Assembly: GCA_902729315.2 (NCBI GenBank)
Contig: LR746274.1
Coordinates: 4,739,037-4,803,036 of the forward strand
Direction: 5' to 3'
From: Spirodela intermedia
Taxonomy: Eukaryota; Streptophyta; Magnoliopsida; Alismatales; Araceae
Length of the DNA stretch: 64,000 nt
The notes beneath the pieces are model-generated. The model worked only from the letters and a program-made list of their open reading frames with translations. It made no database searches and was not told the DNA's origin. Shown here in pieces: positions 9,326-22,870 of the stretch. The position numbers and the translations under genes are program-made. Position 1 is the stretch's first letter. The number at the start of each line of letters is the position of its first letter.

Positions 9326-11399
9326 AAATGATGATTAACTCTGCTCTTAGGACCTGACTTTAGAACTATGTTTTAAAAAAATTCTTATATTTGTATCTGG
9401 ATTCATTTTTTAAAAGTAATGTCCCAGTCATTAATCACCAGAACAAAGCTTCATATTGAGTTAGATTTTTTTATAATTTTGGAATGAATTAGACCTTGAA
9501 ACTTTGACGCTTGAATGTCGAAGGACCATCCCTAATCTAAAACATGTTTCAATAATTACTTTCCCTATAAGAAGACAACCATTTCATCATGAATGTCTAC
9601 AGTGATCAGAGGAGTGAGCTTTTGTCACTAGTTTGCAACCCTTGAGCTCTAAAATTTCCTTCATATGTCATATATTAAGGTATTCACAATTGTACAAACT
9701 TTAGAAACACTTGAATATCATCTTCCCACTTACATTAAGAATTTCGATTCTCAAGAATCTCGAAAACTGAGAATCAAAAATGAATGACTTAACATCAGTC
9801 CACCTAAAGCAATGAATGTAGTGTTTATATGAGTCAATGGCTTAAAGTTATATTTCTACTCTTTGAGACTTGAGGGGTCCCAAGAGACAAGCTTTTAAAA
9901 TATTAGAATACGTTTGAGCAAAATCCAAATCATTAAAAAATGTTAGACTAAAATCTTTTTACATGAGTAAATTTGTTTTTCGTATGATGACTGAAACGAA
10001 AAATGATGAAAATTTTAACAAACATGGAAAGATAGTCATGAAACCCACTAAAGGCTCCAATGAGACCATGTCGGAACAAAGAGTGAGGGGGAGGCCTGAA
10101 TTACTCTTATCTTTGAATAATGAAAAATACATCATAATGGCATGTATAATAGTATGTTATAAATTTCGCATATTGAGGTATGGCATCATATATTAACTAA
10201 TATTTCATTTTATATACTAACTTATATTAGCATAGATTTCATGTGTTTTGTGTTTTACTTGATATGATAAAATGTTCAAATATTTCTCTAATAGTTGATA
10301 CTTATGTTTCCTAATGTAAACTTTATATATTAGGATACTAATATTCGTATGAAATAATATTTCACAACATAATTCTTATATATCATAATATCAAGCCCCA
10401 TATTTTAATACACTTCTCTATTTTACAGCGTAGCTCCTCATATGTTAAGATGCATTATGAACTGCACAATAGAATATAAGGCGTCATATAATATGCCATT
10501 TAGATATCACTTTATTTCCTTTTTGTGTCTTTAGTTTCTTATGAGTATTAGTCATCTTGTAGATATTTTGCTTATGTGTAAACTATCTTAAAAACACGTC
10601 TCACCAATCTCAAATTCATGATAAACTATTATGCATAGTGAAATTCACTTATGCCATCTACAATTTTGTCAACTAAAAAACTTATTTTGAGAGTAAATCT
10701 CAACAATCTCGTCCCTTTTGACTTGATTCATATAGTTATCTATTGTGGATCAAAAGCTTCTACTTGTGCAACAATTTAGTTGACTTGGATTTTTAAAAAT
10801 AAGACAACTAACACTCTTGTAGAATATAATACTCAACTAACACCAACACTACCTTTTTTTTTTCATTACAGTTAGTTGTGTATATATGATTACAACTATG
10901 AACTCCTATATCCACATATTCTTCAATTTGTACCAAAATGTGTGAATTAACATAAAGTGTAGACAATTTCAGTGATGAATATCATTAAATTCCTGAACTT
11001 TATAGTCTGTAGAAAAAGTATTTTATCATAAAAAAAATCAGTATCATCTTAAGTTCTTATTTTAACAAAAAAAAGTTCATGCTGAGTATCATAAATGATT
11101 AATGAAACTAGCAAGATATAGTTTTGAAATAAATGTAAAGAAAGGAAGAGAAATAAGGTCACATATGTATTATCTTGATCTCCATTAATACTACAAGTTG
11201 AACTAAATCCATCGACTTTGAAGCGATTAAATTAGTTGTGGACCATGATGTTAGACTTAAATAGATCAAAACTTCCTTTTCTGAAGGAGGTACATACAAT
11301 GAGTTATATTCCTTGAAGTATGAATCTTTATTGTATAAAAAAAGATTGGTACTTCCAACACCTTTCCCCCTAATTACTTGGTTACTTTAATTCCTCCAT
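9326..11399. other. AT-rich intergenic DNA, nothing firm
   Basis: Short frames, such as one of 77 codons at 9,963-10,196, show no domain, repeat or signal peptide. No RNA gene is recognised. The last part, from about 11,160, may belong to the decayed gypsy element that becomes recognisable at 11,400. Confidence 0.5.
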
Positions 11400-12360
11400 A
11401 ACAGTCCTATAGGTGGACATTATGGGTTCTAGAAGATATACCACTAAATTTCTCAACAATTATATTAGTAAGGAATGAAAAGAGGCATATATCAATAATT
11501 GTCTCACTTGCTTACATTGCAAATCATCTTCACTAGTGCTAGTAGAAGTTTTCAACCATTGTCAATACTTGCACAAATATGGAAAGACCTCTCAATAGAC
11601 CTGATTGAAGGCTTGCCCAAATTGTATAGTTCTAATGCAATACTAGTAGTGGTTGATAAACAAAAAAAGTATAGTCATTTTATTACCTTGCATCACCCAT
11701 TCTCGGCCAAGGAGGTCGCTCAAGTATTTATCAAGTAAGTTGTGAGACTCTATGAGTTCTTAAAAATAGTGGTATTTGATAGAGGGCGATTAGTCTTGAG
11801 TAATATATGACAAGGACCCCTCAAAACTTATAAAATATGAGACTCCCCCTTCACTCATAGATGCTCTAGATCAAATACTCTTAGAATGTGATGGTATCAT
11901 CAAGGTTTTTAAATTCAACCTACTTAAAGCATAAGTGAGAATGAAGCCCAATGCAAATAAGTATCAAAGAGGTTCCTAGTGAAAAGAGAAAATGAGAAGC
12001 TTAATTCCCATTATTTTGGTCCAGATCTTATTGTGGAAAGAATTGAACTAGTGGCATATAAGCTACAATTGCCACACCATTCTATTCTTCACCTAGTGTT
12101 CCATATGTTACAGCTCAAGAAGACACTAAGAACAGATAACATAAGCCAAAAAATTCCTCCAACATTATTAGAAGATAATGAATGAATATTAATTCTAGAA
12201 GGAATAATAGACCACGTCAAATCTACAAGGCATAGAGATACTAATAAAATGGAAACATCTACTAGAGCTTGAATTGTCTTCAATGATGGTATTGACATTC
12301 CTTCAACATTTACCTATATCTCACCTTGTAGACAAGGTGAAACTCATGAGGAAAAGTATT
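11400..12360 (+). mobile_element. Decayed Ty3/gypsy integrase and C-terminal pol
   Basis: Translated pieces run in the right order. A broken GGHYGF...KIYH segment (zinc-finger side of integrase) is near 11,410. The catalytic-core start follows at 11,560-11,738: IWKDLSIDLIEGLPK, then AILVVVDKQKKYSHFI and HPFSAKEVAQVFIK. The integrase C-terminal part is at 11,979-12,130: LNSHYFGPDLIVERI, then VAYKLQLP and HLVFHMLQLKK. These are standard chromovirus-type gypsy patterns. Stops, frame changes and the missing middle show it cannot be active. Reverse transcriptase and LTRs were not found next to it. Confidence 0.85.
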
Positions 12361-12849
12361 GCTACTAAGCCGACCGTCGTCTTCAAAAGACGACTTAAAC
12401 CCCCACATTGATGGGAACCATTCAAGAATAATGTACCAAGGTTTATAAATATAGAGAAGGCCCTAAATAATGAGGGGAGGAAAAACGTAGAGGAAAAATG
12501 GGAGATTCTCCCCCTAACAAGTTCTGATTTAGACTCATATGTTTCAAGGGTCGATTTGACCTTAGAAATACTTCTTATTATTCTTGAATCTTTTTCAAAA
12601 TCTTTCCTTTATTCTTTTTGATTGGATTATCTTCACTAAAGACATTTGGCCTCGGTGGAGTGGGACCTTCAAAGGTTGGACCAGGGTATGCGATTTACCT
12701 TCTCACTCGAGGTTCATAACAAAATCCAATCAAGAAAGTGCTTCCTTTAAATCAAAGAGAAAGTATTCAACATTCAAACAACTTTTAATGAGAAGATGAT
12801 GAAGACATCAATAACAACTAATCATCTTCTTCATTAAAATTTTATAATT

Positions 12850-13012
12850 CATCAATATCCAATTTTTCAGAACCATCACAAGCATTAAATCCTTGTAGTT
12901 TTGTGGTCAATATCCAATTTTTCAGAACCATCACAAGCATTGAATCATTGTATTTTTTGTGGTCAATATCTAATTTTTCAAAATCATCAAAAGTAATGAC
13001 TTATTATTCAAA
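12850..13012. repeat. Three-copy tandem repeat of 54-57 bp
   Basis: Three copies begin with TCAATATCYAATTTTTCA at 12,852, 12,909 and 12,963. The first two also share AGAACCATCACAAGCATT. The third has drifted. The array ends about 10 bp before the LTR-like element that starts at 13,023. Confidence 0.85.
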
Positions 13013-13022
13013 AGAAGTGATC

Positions 13023-14966
13023 TGATAAGTCTTTAATATCATGAATTAATAATTAATAAATAATATAGGTTTAGCCTTAACTCATGATAAATACACTTAT
13101 ATTTATGTTAAATTGTGAAAAGTGGTTTTTAGTTGATTAATCTAAATTTTTGGGTAATTATGTGATTTTATAAAAATTTATATAATTTTTCTAATCTTAT
13201 TTTTGAGATAAATGAAGAAAATAAAAGAGAATAAAAAGATAAAAAAAGGAGGGAACCTGTTGGCTAGTCATGCCAACAAGCAAGTTGGAAGCAAAGTTGA
13301 GTGGAGTGGCAAGTAAGGGCTTGCGCAACTAAGGATGGACTGATAGGGGGCACGTGTGTGTCACTCTCCTTCCACGACACTAGTGGTTAACCAAATGTGG
13401 GGGCAAAGAGTGGTTGTATACACATGAGAAAATGACTCATTAATTCTTAAATCTTGTATTACTATATATTTGTCTCAAAATTTGACGTATAACTAATGTG
13501 AGACTAAATCTCAATCACACATTCCTTAAAATATTTTAATGATTTTTCTATCTCAAATACCTTTTATTTATCAGAAAGTGGTACCCTATTGATATCACTT
13601 TATAAGGATATTCACATACTTATTTCACTCTCTCTCATGTAGGTGAGTGATCGGTGAGGATTCGAATCTTACTAGAGCTAAAGTTTATATTTTTATTTGA
13701 TTAAATCATGATTTTCTTATAGATTGTTGGTGAAGGATTAAGCTACTAAAATTGTTCAATCATTAACAAAAGTCTCGTCAATACAATTCATGGAGCATCA
13801 TTACTAAAATTACTTAACAAACAAACTATTGTCGATGAATTCATCAATAAAAAGATCACAAATTCATTGAATAAATTATCTTTGATTGATTGACAAACAA
13901 ACCATTGTCAAAAAGAGGACGACTCACTAGGAGACGAGTCATCACTTCTTAAGAGTGTACCAGATGAGATGAAGAGCCTCCTCTTACTACGAGGACCTGA
14001 GGATGAAGCTCCCTAAAATGCACCCTACCTCCATCTAACTCATCTCTATTGAGTGATAGTCGCTAGATAGTCACAAAGTTGTCATTTTTCTACTCTATCG
14101 GGTGACAACCACTAGAGACAACTTGGCGACTCACTTCATTGATTTTTAGACTTCACAAAAAGATCTAAAGATTACCCACATTGCCTTTGTCTAAGGAGAT
14201 TTTTTAAGACCATAGATATTGCACGATAATAGTCCCAAACATTTAAGATTCTGACACATTGTTGCTGTGACATCGAAACTCTATTTTGTCATTTTTTAAC
14301 TAGTTTGACTTCCACCATTATTTTCTAGACTTTGAAAGAAGATCTAGTAAATGTCTAAGTCATTTACATCTAAAGAGAGTCTTTGAGGTTGTAGACATCG
14401 CACGATAATCATCCCAAATATACAAAATTCTAAAGATCACTATCCCAAGGCTGGAACTCTACCTGTCCTACTTTTAACTTAGTTTTTACTTCATTTAGTG
14501 ATCCTTTGTGTGATGTCAAGTTTCTAAATTATTCTTTATTTAATTATGATTCTTCTAGTTTTTATAAATCTTAATTTGATTAATTAAATCATCTGTAATC
14601 ACTTATGTAAGAGTTTTTCCTGAAACTTTATTTTTGCTTGATTCCCATTCATCAGGCACTAACATCATCTTGATGTCTATACCTTTATTTTTCTTTTTCA
14701 TAAATTTTAAATTATTTTTATTTTATTTCTTAATCTAAATTTTATAAAAAAAATCATATTTTTTGTAGGAAAATTTAAAATATTACTTGATATTATATTA
14801 CATTCTTAGGATTGACTTAGATTTTTTTTACTATTTTTAAAACTTTTATTGAATTATAATTAATATATTTGTTTAAAAATACTTCTAAACATCTAAAAAT
14901 TGATATTTTCTAGTTTTATAAATTTTAAATTTATATGATTTATTAGACAATGACTAGGTCACGTCA
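13023..14966 (+). mobile_element. Solo-LTR-like element, copy 1
   Basis: This 1,944-bp element begins TGATAAGTCTTTA and ends GGTCACGTCA. It is the same family as the elements at 26,590 and 32,933 (the latter inverted). Shared parts, in order, are an AT-rich head, GAGGGA near 13,250, a TTTGTCTCA/GTGAGACTAAATCTCA block near 13,470-13,520, a B-box-like GAGGATTCGAATC at 13,657-13,669, a GACGAGTCATCAC block near 13,920-13,950, and an AT-rich tail. A 4-bp GATC flanks both ends and may be the rest of the target duplication. There is no ORF. TG/CA termini and the lack of coding DNA fit a solo LTR. Confidence 0.7.
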
Positions 14967-17900
14967 GATCCTTGTAATTAGTGTTAGATCTTTCAAAATT
15001 GTAACTCCATAAATATTTTTGGGTGAAGGTTTGGGAGAATTAACCCTTCTAATATGCCATGAAATAATAAATTGTTAGTGAAACTCAATAACATAATGTC
15101 CTTGGAAAGGAGAGCAGGTTTAAGAAGAACAAACCATGATAAAAATTTATTAATATTTCATTGATTTGAGTAATTAGGAAAAGATAAGAAAGAAATAAAA
15201 GGAGAGAGATTTAACAGTTAGATTAAACCAATTGAATCCCCCATTCTTAGTCTAATTCTTGTCATATGTCCAAAAATACAATCATTTTATTCCCTCATTA
15301 GTGATAAATATGTATTAAATTATTTTTATTGATTTAAATGTGTATTTTAAGAATGAATAAGGCTTTTAGTCTCATAGTTATCCACCAAAGGAATTTCCAT
15401 TTGAGATTCAAGCTATCTAACCATCCAATGCAACCTTGGTGCCTAAACATCATTACCAACATTATTGGCTAATATGGTATTTTAATTTTCAGGCTATTTG
15501 CCAACTCACTTTTTAATCAGATATAAAATTGAGTAAGAAGAATAGCTCCATGGAAAAATTGTTAAGTCATAATAGTTTAGTTAGAGACAAAATTTCACCA
15601 TTGAATGGATCAATGTCATCATGGATCTAAATCAGAATTTATGATAGAAAAAGCCAACCTTACAATCTAAACATATTTTCTCAACCAATGTACGTTATGT
15701 ATGATAGTTGAATATCATATATAAACATTTTGAATAGCATACTAACATTTAGTTTAAAATTACTATTTTAGCTTGGGTTTGAGTTTACTAAATTCAAGGC
15801 TCTTTTCAATAGCAATTAGTAAGATCATCTAATACTTATTATAGAACCATAAAATTTTGTATTATCTTCTTCCATGTGTTATTATCACAATTTTTTTTTA
15901 ATGAAGCCATCAATCAGTGCTAAATCATTAATATATTTTTTGGTTCATTATTTTCATTTATAATATTTCTACTATAAATGAAACTACTAATGGTAGATTT
16001 CTTCCAATTGTTTTGCCCTCTTCTCAAGCTGCATTGTAAAATGTAGCATATTTAAAAGCTAAAAGCATAAATACTAGTGGGCTTTTGTGAGCTAGCAATA
16101 TCAACTCAAGAGGGTGTATGCAAAAATTCTGATTTTTTTTTATGTTACTTTATATAAATTCTAAAAATTCATGTTTTTTTTCTCCTATGGTAATTTGGGG
16201 GACTGTGCTTTTGAAATATCTCAAAAAACTATGCTCAAGCACAATACAAAATGGTATTTTTCACAACTTTGCACTCCTTGATTGCCTCTATGACTCATTT
16301 TGAACACAGTTGACTTTTGCTATAGTGATGATATATCTCATATGTAAGGATTATAGTGATACAAGTAGACCTAAACACACATCAAACTATCATAATTTAT
16401 ATGGTGGTGGGATTATAGAAAATTATCCTACTAGTTATTTATATTTATATTTTATTCATTAAATTCATAATTACTATATTTTAAGGTCTCATAAATTATT
16501 TTGGTAGTGTAGAACTTTTCTCATCTTGTTTTTCTTCCAAGCAAGGGTAAATAATTTATTATGTAAAAAAATTTCTTTCACAATATGGGTTTAAGACTTG
16601 AGGGTTTTCGGTTTAAGGTTTGCAATGTGAGGTTTAGGGTTTGAGGTTTATGATTTGGGGTGTTTTCTAATTTTTTAAATATTTTTTAAACAAAGTTCTT
16701 GCATTCCTAAAAATGTACAACATTCAATTACTCTATCCCAAGTATCTTGTGATCACAAGGCCTTGGGGGGGGGATTCTCTCCCTTATGACCTTGATTGAG
16801 GGGCCGGGGCATAGCAAACAAAATGGTTCATCAAGCTATTTCTTGCCTCAAGCCCCGGATAGGAAGAGGGGTACTTTACAAATAGGGGGCAATTGCTTAG
16901 ATGGATCCGGGGATGGCTAAAACATCTTTAATCTGCTCGGGTAGGCTAGGAGGTCCGACCTGCTTCAAGAAGGTCTTGGCTAATTTAGGTGGGGCTTGAG
17001 GGTTCTGCATCAGTCTTCAAGGTGGCCTGGCCTGTCAGCCAATGGAGTCACTACTAGAGTCACTACTGTTGTCCAATTGACGTATCCAGTCCACCTCTTA
17101 TACTTTGGTTGGTCTATATGGATTTGGAGACTAGACTAGAATCCCTCCGGTCCAACTTGAGGCATTCAAGATAGGCTAACTATCCTATCATTCCACTGCT
17201 TCACCCCTGTCACTTGGGGAATGGGCCTTGGAATGTGCATTGGCTGACTATCCTTGGTGACCACTCATCCTCCTACCTTTGACCAGTGCACCATGGAATT
17301 CTGGAACTTGTGCCCACCAGTACTACTGTTTTGTTTCTTTAGATGGTGGAGGGCTTACATAAAGTGGGTGGCTTTTTCCTCAAAAAATTATCTCTTCTTC
17401 CTCATCTTTTGTCTCTTCTCTTCCCCTTTTTTTTTCCTTTTTTATTTTTTTTGGAGGCTTGAGGTAGGAGAGGGGGGGGATACTAACTTTTGGAGCTTTC
17501 ACTCCACTTCCTCAAGATAACCTCTCCCTTTTTTTTTTCTATTTGTTTTGGCAATGAATTGAGTGGGTCAAGGCACCAAACAATAACCAAATGACCAGCT
17601 TCAGGTAAGAGTTTAGATGGGCTCACCTTTTATTTAGTCACTTTTGGCAGGTCAACCACACCTACATCCTCCAGCCCACCTCCATTTTGGTATGAGGGTG
17701 ATGGTAGTGTATATTCATTGAGATGTTAGTTCCACTTCTATTATAATTTGGGGTTTAAGGTTTAGGGTTTAGTGTTTCAATTTACAATTTAGGGTTTTGT
17801 ATGCTCTCTTATATCAATTCATTTAGAATTTTAAGATGACTGTGAGTCTAATAATATTAAAGCAAGCCATAAAAAATAAGACATAATAAATTGCAAACCA

Positions 17901-18800
17901 TGTCTTATGAGACTTCAGTCTCAACTAACTACATAATTGCACCTTTTGGACTAGTGCTTAAGAATGTAGAACAAGATTCATTTGGAAAGCTCAAGGTTTT
18001 CTAATGAGGGCACATTTCACTAGGACATGGGAGAGGAGGTAGACACAAATGAATGTGATGGGTATGAGACTCAAGATTAGGGCACAAGCAACATGGCTTA
18101 TGAATGCATTATACACTTGAAGATTTAAAAGTCCACTCAACCTATGTCAAAGCACAACATCTTGATGATCTAAGCTATTAGAGCATAAACCTCTTTCAAA
18201 ATTTTCATAGTCATATCCACTAGCAATAGAAAAAGGCTGGGATATAAACTTCTTCCCAAACGATATTGCCTATTGACACCCTCAATTATGCCAAACCACA
18301 AAGCATAGATTGTAAAGTATACTTCTACATCTTCTAGAACACTTACATCTAATGGTCATTCATGTGTTTAAATATATTATTATTTTAGCTTTAAAATTAC
18401 AGCCTGCCTTCTTCTACATCAATTGGTTCAGCCATCATTTTTTTTGTTGGTGATGCTCAACCACATGATCATCTAGGATATTAAAAAAGGGCATTTATTA
18501 AATTATATGTAATTCCCCATTCCTTAGTAATTGATTGTTTCAAACTTCTACAAAATAATTGGATCCTATTGGTTAACTTCTTATCAATGAAACCTGAAAA
18601 ATAAGTGTATTCAATCCTCAAACATAATTATGTTTAATGGTTAGACCAGTGAAGAATTTTACCTTATTATTGACATGTAGGAATTACAATTAATAATAAT
18701 ATACAACATAACTAAACGCATTATTTACAACAACAAGAAATTGATAATGGACCTGACTTATTACTTTGATTTACTAATCTTGCATTGAAAAAACATTGAA
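14967..18800. other. Intergenic DNA with telomere-like stretches
   Basis: No gene is seen. Two short runs of degenerate TTTAGGG/TTTAAGG-type units occur at about 16,588-16,660 and 17,749-17,797. Between them, 16,740-17,690 is clearly richer in G+C than its surroundings and looks like a separate insertion. Its longest frame (17,254-17,520, a low-complexity Phe-rich product) is not convincing as a gene. Confidence 0.5.
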
Positions 18801-19052
18801 ATACCAACAAAGTATTAAATAAATTATTGCAGTCCTGCTTATTGATGTGCATGTGCTCAAATTTGACAATAGATCATGATCACATACTTTATTCATCCAG
18901 CCCAACTCCACAAGTCCCAAAATAGGAAACTTCTTTTGCCATAGAACAGGCATTTTGGAGATAATGCCAGTGCCAACATTCCAAAATTAAGTGCCATTGA
19001 AAGAGGTAAATACAATGGGTCTGGAAATAATTCCATGAAGGACTAGCATGAC

Positions 19053-22000
19053 CTACTCATAGTTTGGCATCATGGGTCTTTTCAGCCTCCCCTGTGTTGA
19101 TTGGATTGAAAGCCTCTCAGTGAGAGCAGCAAGAGAGGCGGCATTTCTACCGTCCTCCCTACCCTCAAATCTCCTTGACAGCACTGTTCTTCTCACAGGC
19201 TCTGCATGATCCTGTGAAATAGAACAATCTTGAGACCAGAGATTCTGCCCAAGGAAATATGCTAAAAAAGACCCATTTTTTTAGTGATCAGACAGAATAG
19301 TGTGTAATATTCGGTGGATACTGGAACAGCTTCCTCCTGCTCTCATAGATACGACTTTCTCTACCCAAATGAACTTTGAATTTTTCGGATTTGTTAATTT
19401 AAATTTGATAGAATTTCTTTATATCATACTGCAGAGTATTTCGTTTACTAATATATAAATTCAGTCCACCAGTCACTAAACTCACTGAATGCTTATCTTT
19501 CTTCCAAGCTCATCTTTATCCCTTAACCTAGAAAACGGGGTCTAGCGGGGCTTCATATGGTTTTGAACATCTTGGAGGCATCTTATCAGGGATGGTCTCT
19601 CTTGTGACTATTTTTTCCTCTCAACGACTGTTTAAGCAGATTAAAATCAAACCCAATTAGAATGTAAGAAATCATAAGAATCTTTACCGGGCAGCGCCTC
19701 ATGGCTACTTGTTGTGCTGCACTCCTGTTGGCCCGCAAGGACTTTTCCTTCTCTTCATAGAATGCAAAGTCATCAAGTATGCATGTTCTCGCTTGAAAAT
19801 CTTTGAAAGTACTCAGCATCCTCAAACCATGGTGAAGTCCTATCTGAAGCATTAAAGATCATGAAAGGGGGAGCACTAAACAGTCAAAAACTTTTAGCTT
19901 CCAGCATCTCTGATAAAAAGATGACAGATTATTTCAAGACAAACGTAAACGTGTGAGGAAGTTGGCCACCTCTTGAGTGTCCCGGCTAGCGGTCACACGC
20001 TTGTTATCATTGTTCTCGAGGAGTATATTACTGAAGAGGACATTCGGGATGTCCTTTATGATGTGCCACTTCACGGGGAAGAACCCATGCCACCTGTCTT
20101 GTTGCCAAAAATTCATAGTCTTTTTGAGATCCACTGGCCCAAACATCTCTGCCAACCCAAGAAACTGTCCACTACCATTCACCTGAAAGGGAAATAAACT
20201 TTCATCAGGCAGGCAGCATCAGAAATCAATCTACAGGCAGCTTCCTCTGATAAAACACTTACAGAAAATAAGAGGAAGATTGGGCACTTGGTGCCCTTGT
20301 CCAGTCTCGCCTCCACCTCACAGAAGGCGGCATCCAGCTTTTTGTTCCCCCGTGGAGTGCTTGACCAAACATTATACTTGATGCTTTTATGGATGTCATC
20401 TTCACTAAATGATTTAATCATAAAGAACTTGGCTTGTTTGTACTCGATCCGGAAATCCGAGCGATTGTATCTATCCCTGTTCATCAAAGAGTTTGAACAA
20501 TCTCTGGTGGTTGATGAACTTGAAGAGGAGCCCAAACTTCTGCCAGCACGAGGACCTCGAGATTCCTCACAAAGGATGCCAGGACCTCTGCCTCTGTTGA
20601 AATACCCTGTCATCTTATTTCTCTCGATATCTATCACACTCTGACCATTAGAACTGAACCCTGTTGAGCTCGTCCCTTGGAAAGTTCGACTATGCTCTCC
20701 ATCACTGAGATAGGGAAAATTTCCTCTGGGGTGATACGCCTTTGCAACACCAGTTTGAACATAAACCAACATCAAACGAAAGAACCAAGTAGCACTAACA
20801 TTGCAACCAAAGAGAACAATACCGGGAACTACACAAAAAGATAGTAACATTCTGAAATTGACTTCAAAATAACGTCATGAACTCTGGCACCAGAGGTCAT
20901 CCCTCAAACATAGAGCTAGTAATGGGCTCATGAAAAAGGAGAGAAGCATCTAGAAAGTGATTCAGATATAAGGACATTCCGAATGAATCGGTGGATATAC
21001 GAGGCATGAAGCCAGAGGCAACTGGGATGCTCTTAAATGACTGTGGAGGAAAGTTTAGCTAAAACGGCAGGCAGCTGGGCTAACAATAATATAGAGAACA
21101 TAGTAATGTCGATACTTAACATAAACTTTCAGGACCTTAGAAAAAAGGAGGTGAAACTAGAAAGTTCTTGAGAAAATATGACTACTGTGACTTACTGTAA
21201 AATTTGTTATATTGAAGAGAGAGCAAGACTGCTTGGAAATGCTAAAAAAGAATTTATGCACAGATATGCAACAAAGTACAATATTCCAAGTTGAAACAAT
21301 GGAAGACTACAAGAAGTTGTAAAAAGAAAGTCATTCCCTGTAAAAGTTTGCAGAAAACAAGGGATTTAGAGTCCAGAAAAATCTGTGTGATATACGTCCA
21401 CACAACAGAGCCAGCTAAAAATTAATATGATGGATAAAAATAAGAGATAAATTTCTATGCAAATACCTATCAAGCAAGATAAGTGCATAAACGGTGTCTC
21501 AATCATGGTAAGTTGAGATCAAAGGAGAGCTTGGTCACAGATCTTCTCTATTGCTATCACATATTCAAGAAAAGCTGTCTTAGGATATGCAATGTGGCTT
21601 GGTGTCAGAGCATAAAGAGACAAATTTGAGTATGAACTGAGACTAAGGATGAATTATAATCTGATTTTAAGATTCACAAAACCAAGAGAAAAAGATATGG
21701 CACGAAGAACCAACTTATCCACCTCAGATCTACACATGGTTTAACTTATCCATCCCAGGTCTCTGCAGTCCCCATTTTCTAATGGATGACCTGGTCTCTG
21801 ACCTGGAAGGTGACACGAAGAAAGTATCTAAGGAGAAAATAAATGAAGCATAGAATAAGCTGTGGTCCACATGATCAAGTAACGATAAAGATGAAAAGAA
21901 GGTGGTAAATTCCTCTGTGATCCTTCAATTATAATTCTATTGAATGAATACTTGCAAAAAATACTTATTCCATAATAGTCCGTATTACAGTCTTTATCAA

Positions 22001-22870
22001 CATTGGACTCATAACATAGCATAAACTGGCAATGTAAGAAATAACAAAACAGGAAGGTTCAAGTATGTGTGCAGAAAAAAAGCAATAGCAAATGAAATGA
22101 CAGAAGATACAGATAGCAATAGTGACGATAAACTGAGAGAAAGGTGTTTAAAACACATGAAAAGGAAATCAAACTTGGTAACTGAGAGAAGGAAAATTTA
22201 ATTCTTTAAGGTTCTACTTGGTGAAGGTTTGAACTTGTGCATATTGCGTTACTGGCATGGTGCATGACAGACTCGAATTCTTCCTCGTGTCAATTTAGTT
22301 GGAATCTGGTGAAAGAAATGGTGGCTTGATTCAGGATTACTAAGTCATAGTTAACAGAAGAAATGCATCTTTAAAGATGCATTTCTAAACTTGTGGATTA
22401 GATTATTGGAACCAGAATTAATCCACAACTTTCAAAGATTTCTTGATATAGTAAACCATTAAGTTCATCACCAACATGCAGTGAACTATCCAAAAAATTA
22501 CCTTGCTTGGAGAGCTGAATGGTTTTCCAGGTAAGTTAGATGGCGCTATACTAAAGTGTGAGTTTGCATCCAATGGCTGTGCAGTGAATTTACTAATTAT
22601 GACATCAGCAGAACCATCTCTTTCCATAAAATCAGAATTTTGCATGTTCGCTGAGCTAGCAGTAAAGCTGCGGTAAGCATCTTGCGTTTCCTTTCTTGCA
22701 GAAGACTCCCAAGAGGGCAATGGTCGCACCTTTGGATCATTTGATCCATTATTTTTCCAGGTTGAAAAATGTGGCTGCTGTCCATTATGGGGCCCATCAA
22801 CAGCAATCCTATTCCCAGGGGAACTTGAACCGTTCCTCGGCATGTGAGAGACAAGAGAGCTATTCTTCAT
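19053..22870 (-). CDS. YTH-domain m6A reader (ECT/YTHDF type)
   Basis: The product is a cytoplasmic reader that binds N6-methyladenosine in mRNA. Firm exons (minus strand) are 20,263 up to about 20,739-20,830 (acceptor unsure), 19,970-20,182, 19,688-19,843 and 19,053-19,211, ending in a TAG at 19,053-19,055. The last three join in phase 0. The YTH domain is clear: [29 protein letters not shown], then [49 protein letters not shown], and [18 protein letters not shown]. The three Trp of the aromatic cage correspond to YNVW, NFW and DRW. After it come ILDDFAFYE and a basic tail. An upstream exon, 22,502-22,870 (123 codons, starting [13 protein letters not shown]), is Ser/Asn/Pro-rich as expected for the disordered N-terminus; an in-frame stop just upstream favours this start. 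Small exons may be missing between 20,830 and 22,502. The SRDTQE form points to the ECT group rather than CPSF30-L or the DC type. Confidence 0.88.
22359..22386. repeat. 28-bp perfect palindrome
   Basis: The sequence from AGAAATGCAT to ATGCATTTCT reads the same on both strands over all 28 bases, centred on TTTAAA. It lies in the large intron of the YTH gene, about 115 bp after the exon that ends at 22,502. Confidence 0.9.

Noticed and set aside
12850-13012. CRISPR-like array
   Set aside because: Only three drifting direct copies without unique spacers, in plant nuclear DNA.
17254-17520. 88-codon frame rich in Phe and Trp
   Set aside because: It is driven by T-runs, with no domain and no conserved context.
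19973-20644. Plus-strand frames of 69-118 codons opposite the YTH exons
   Set aside because: They are shadows of the YTH-coding strand.
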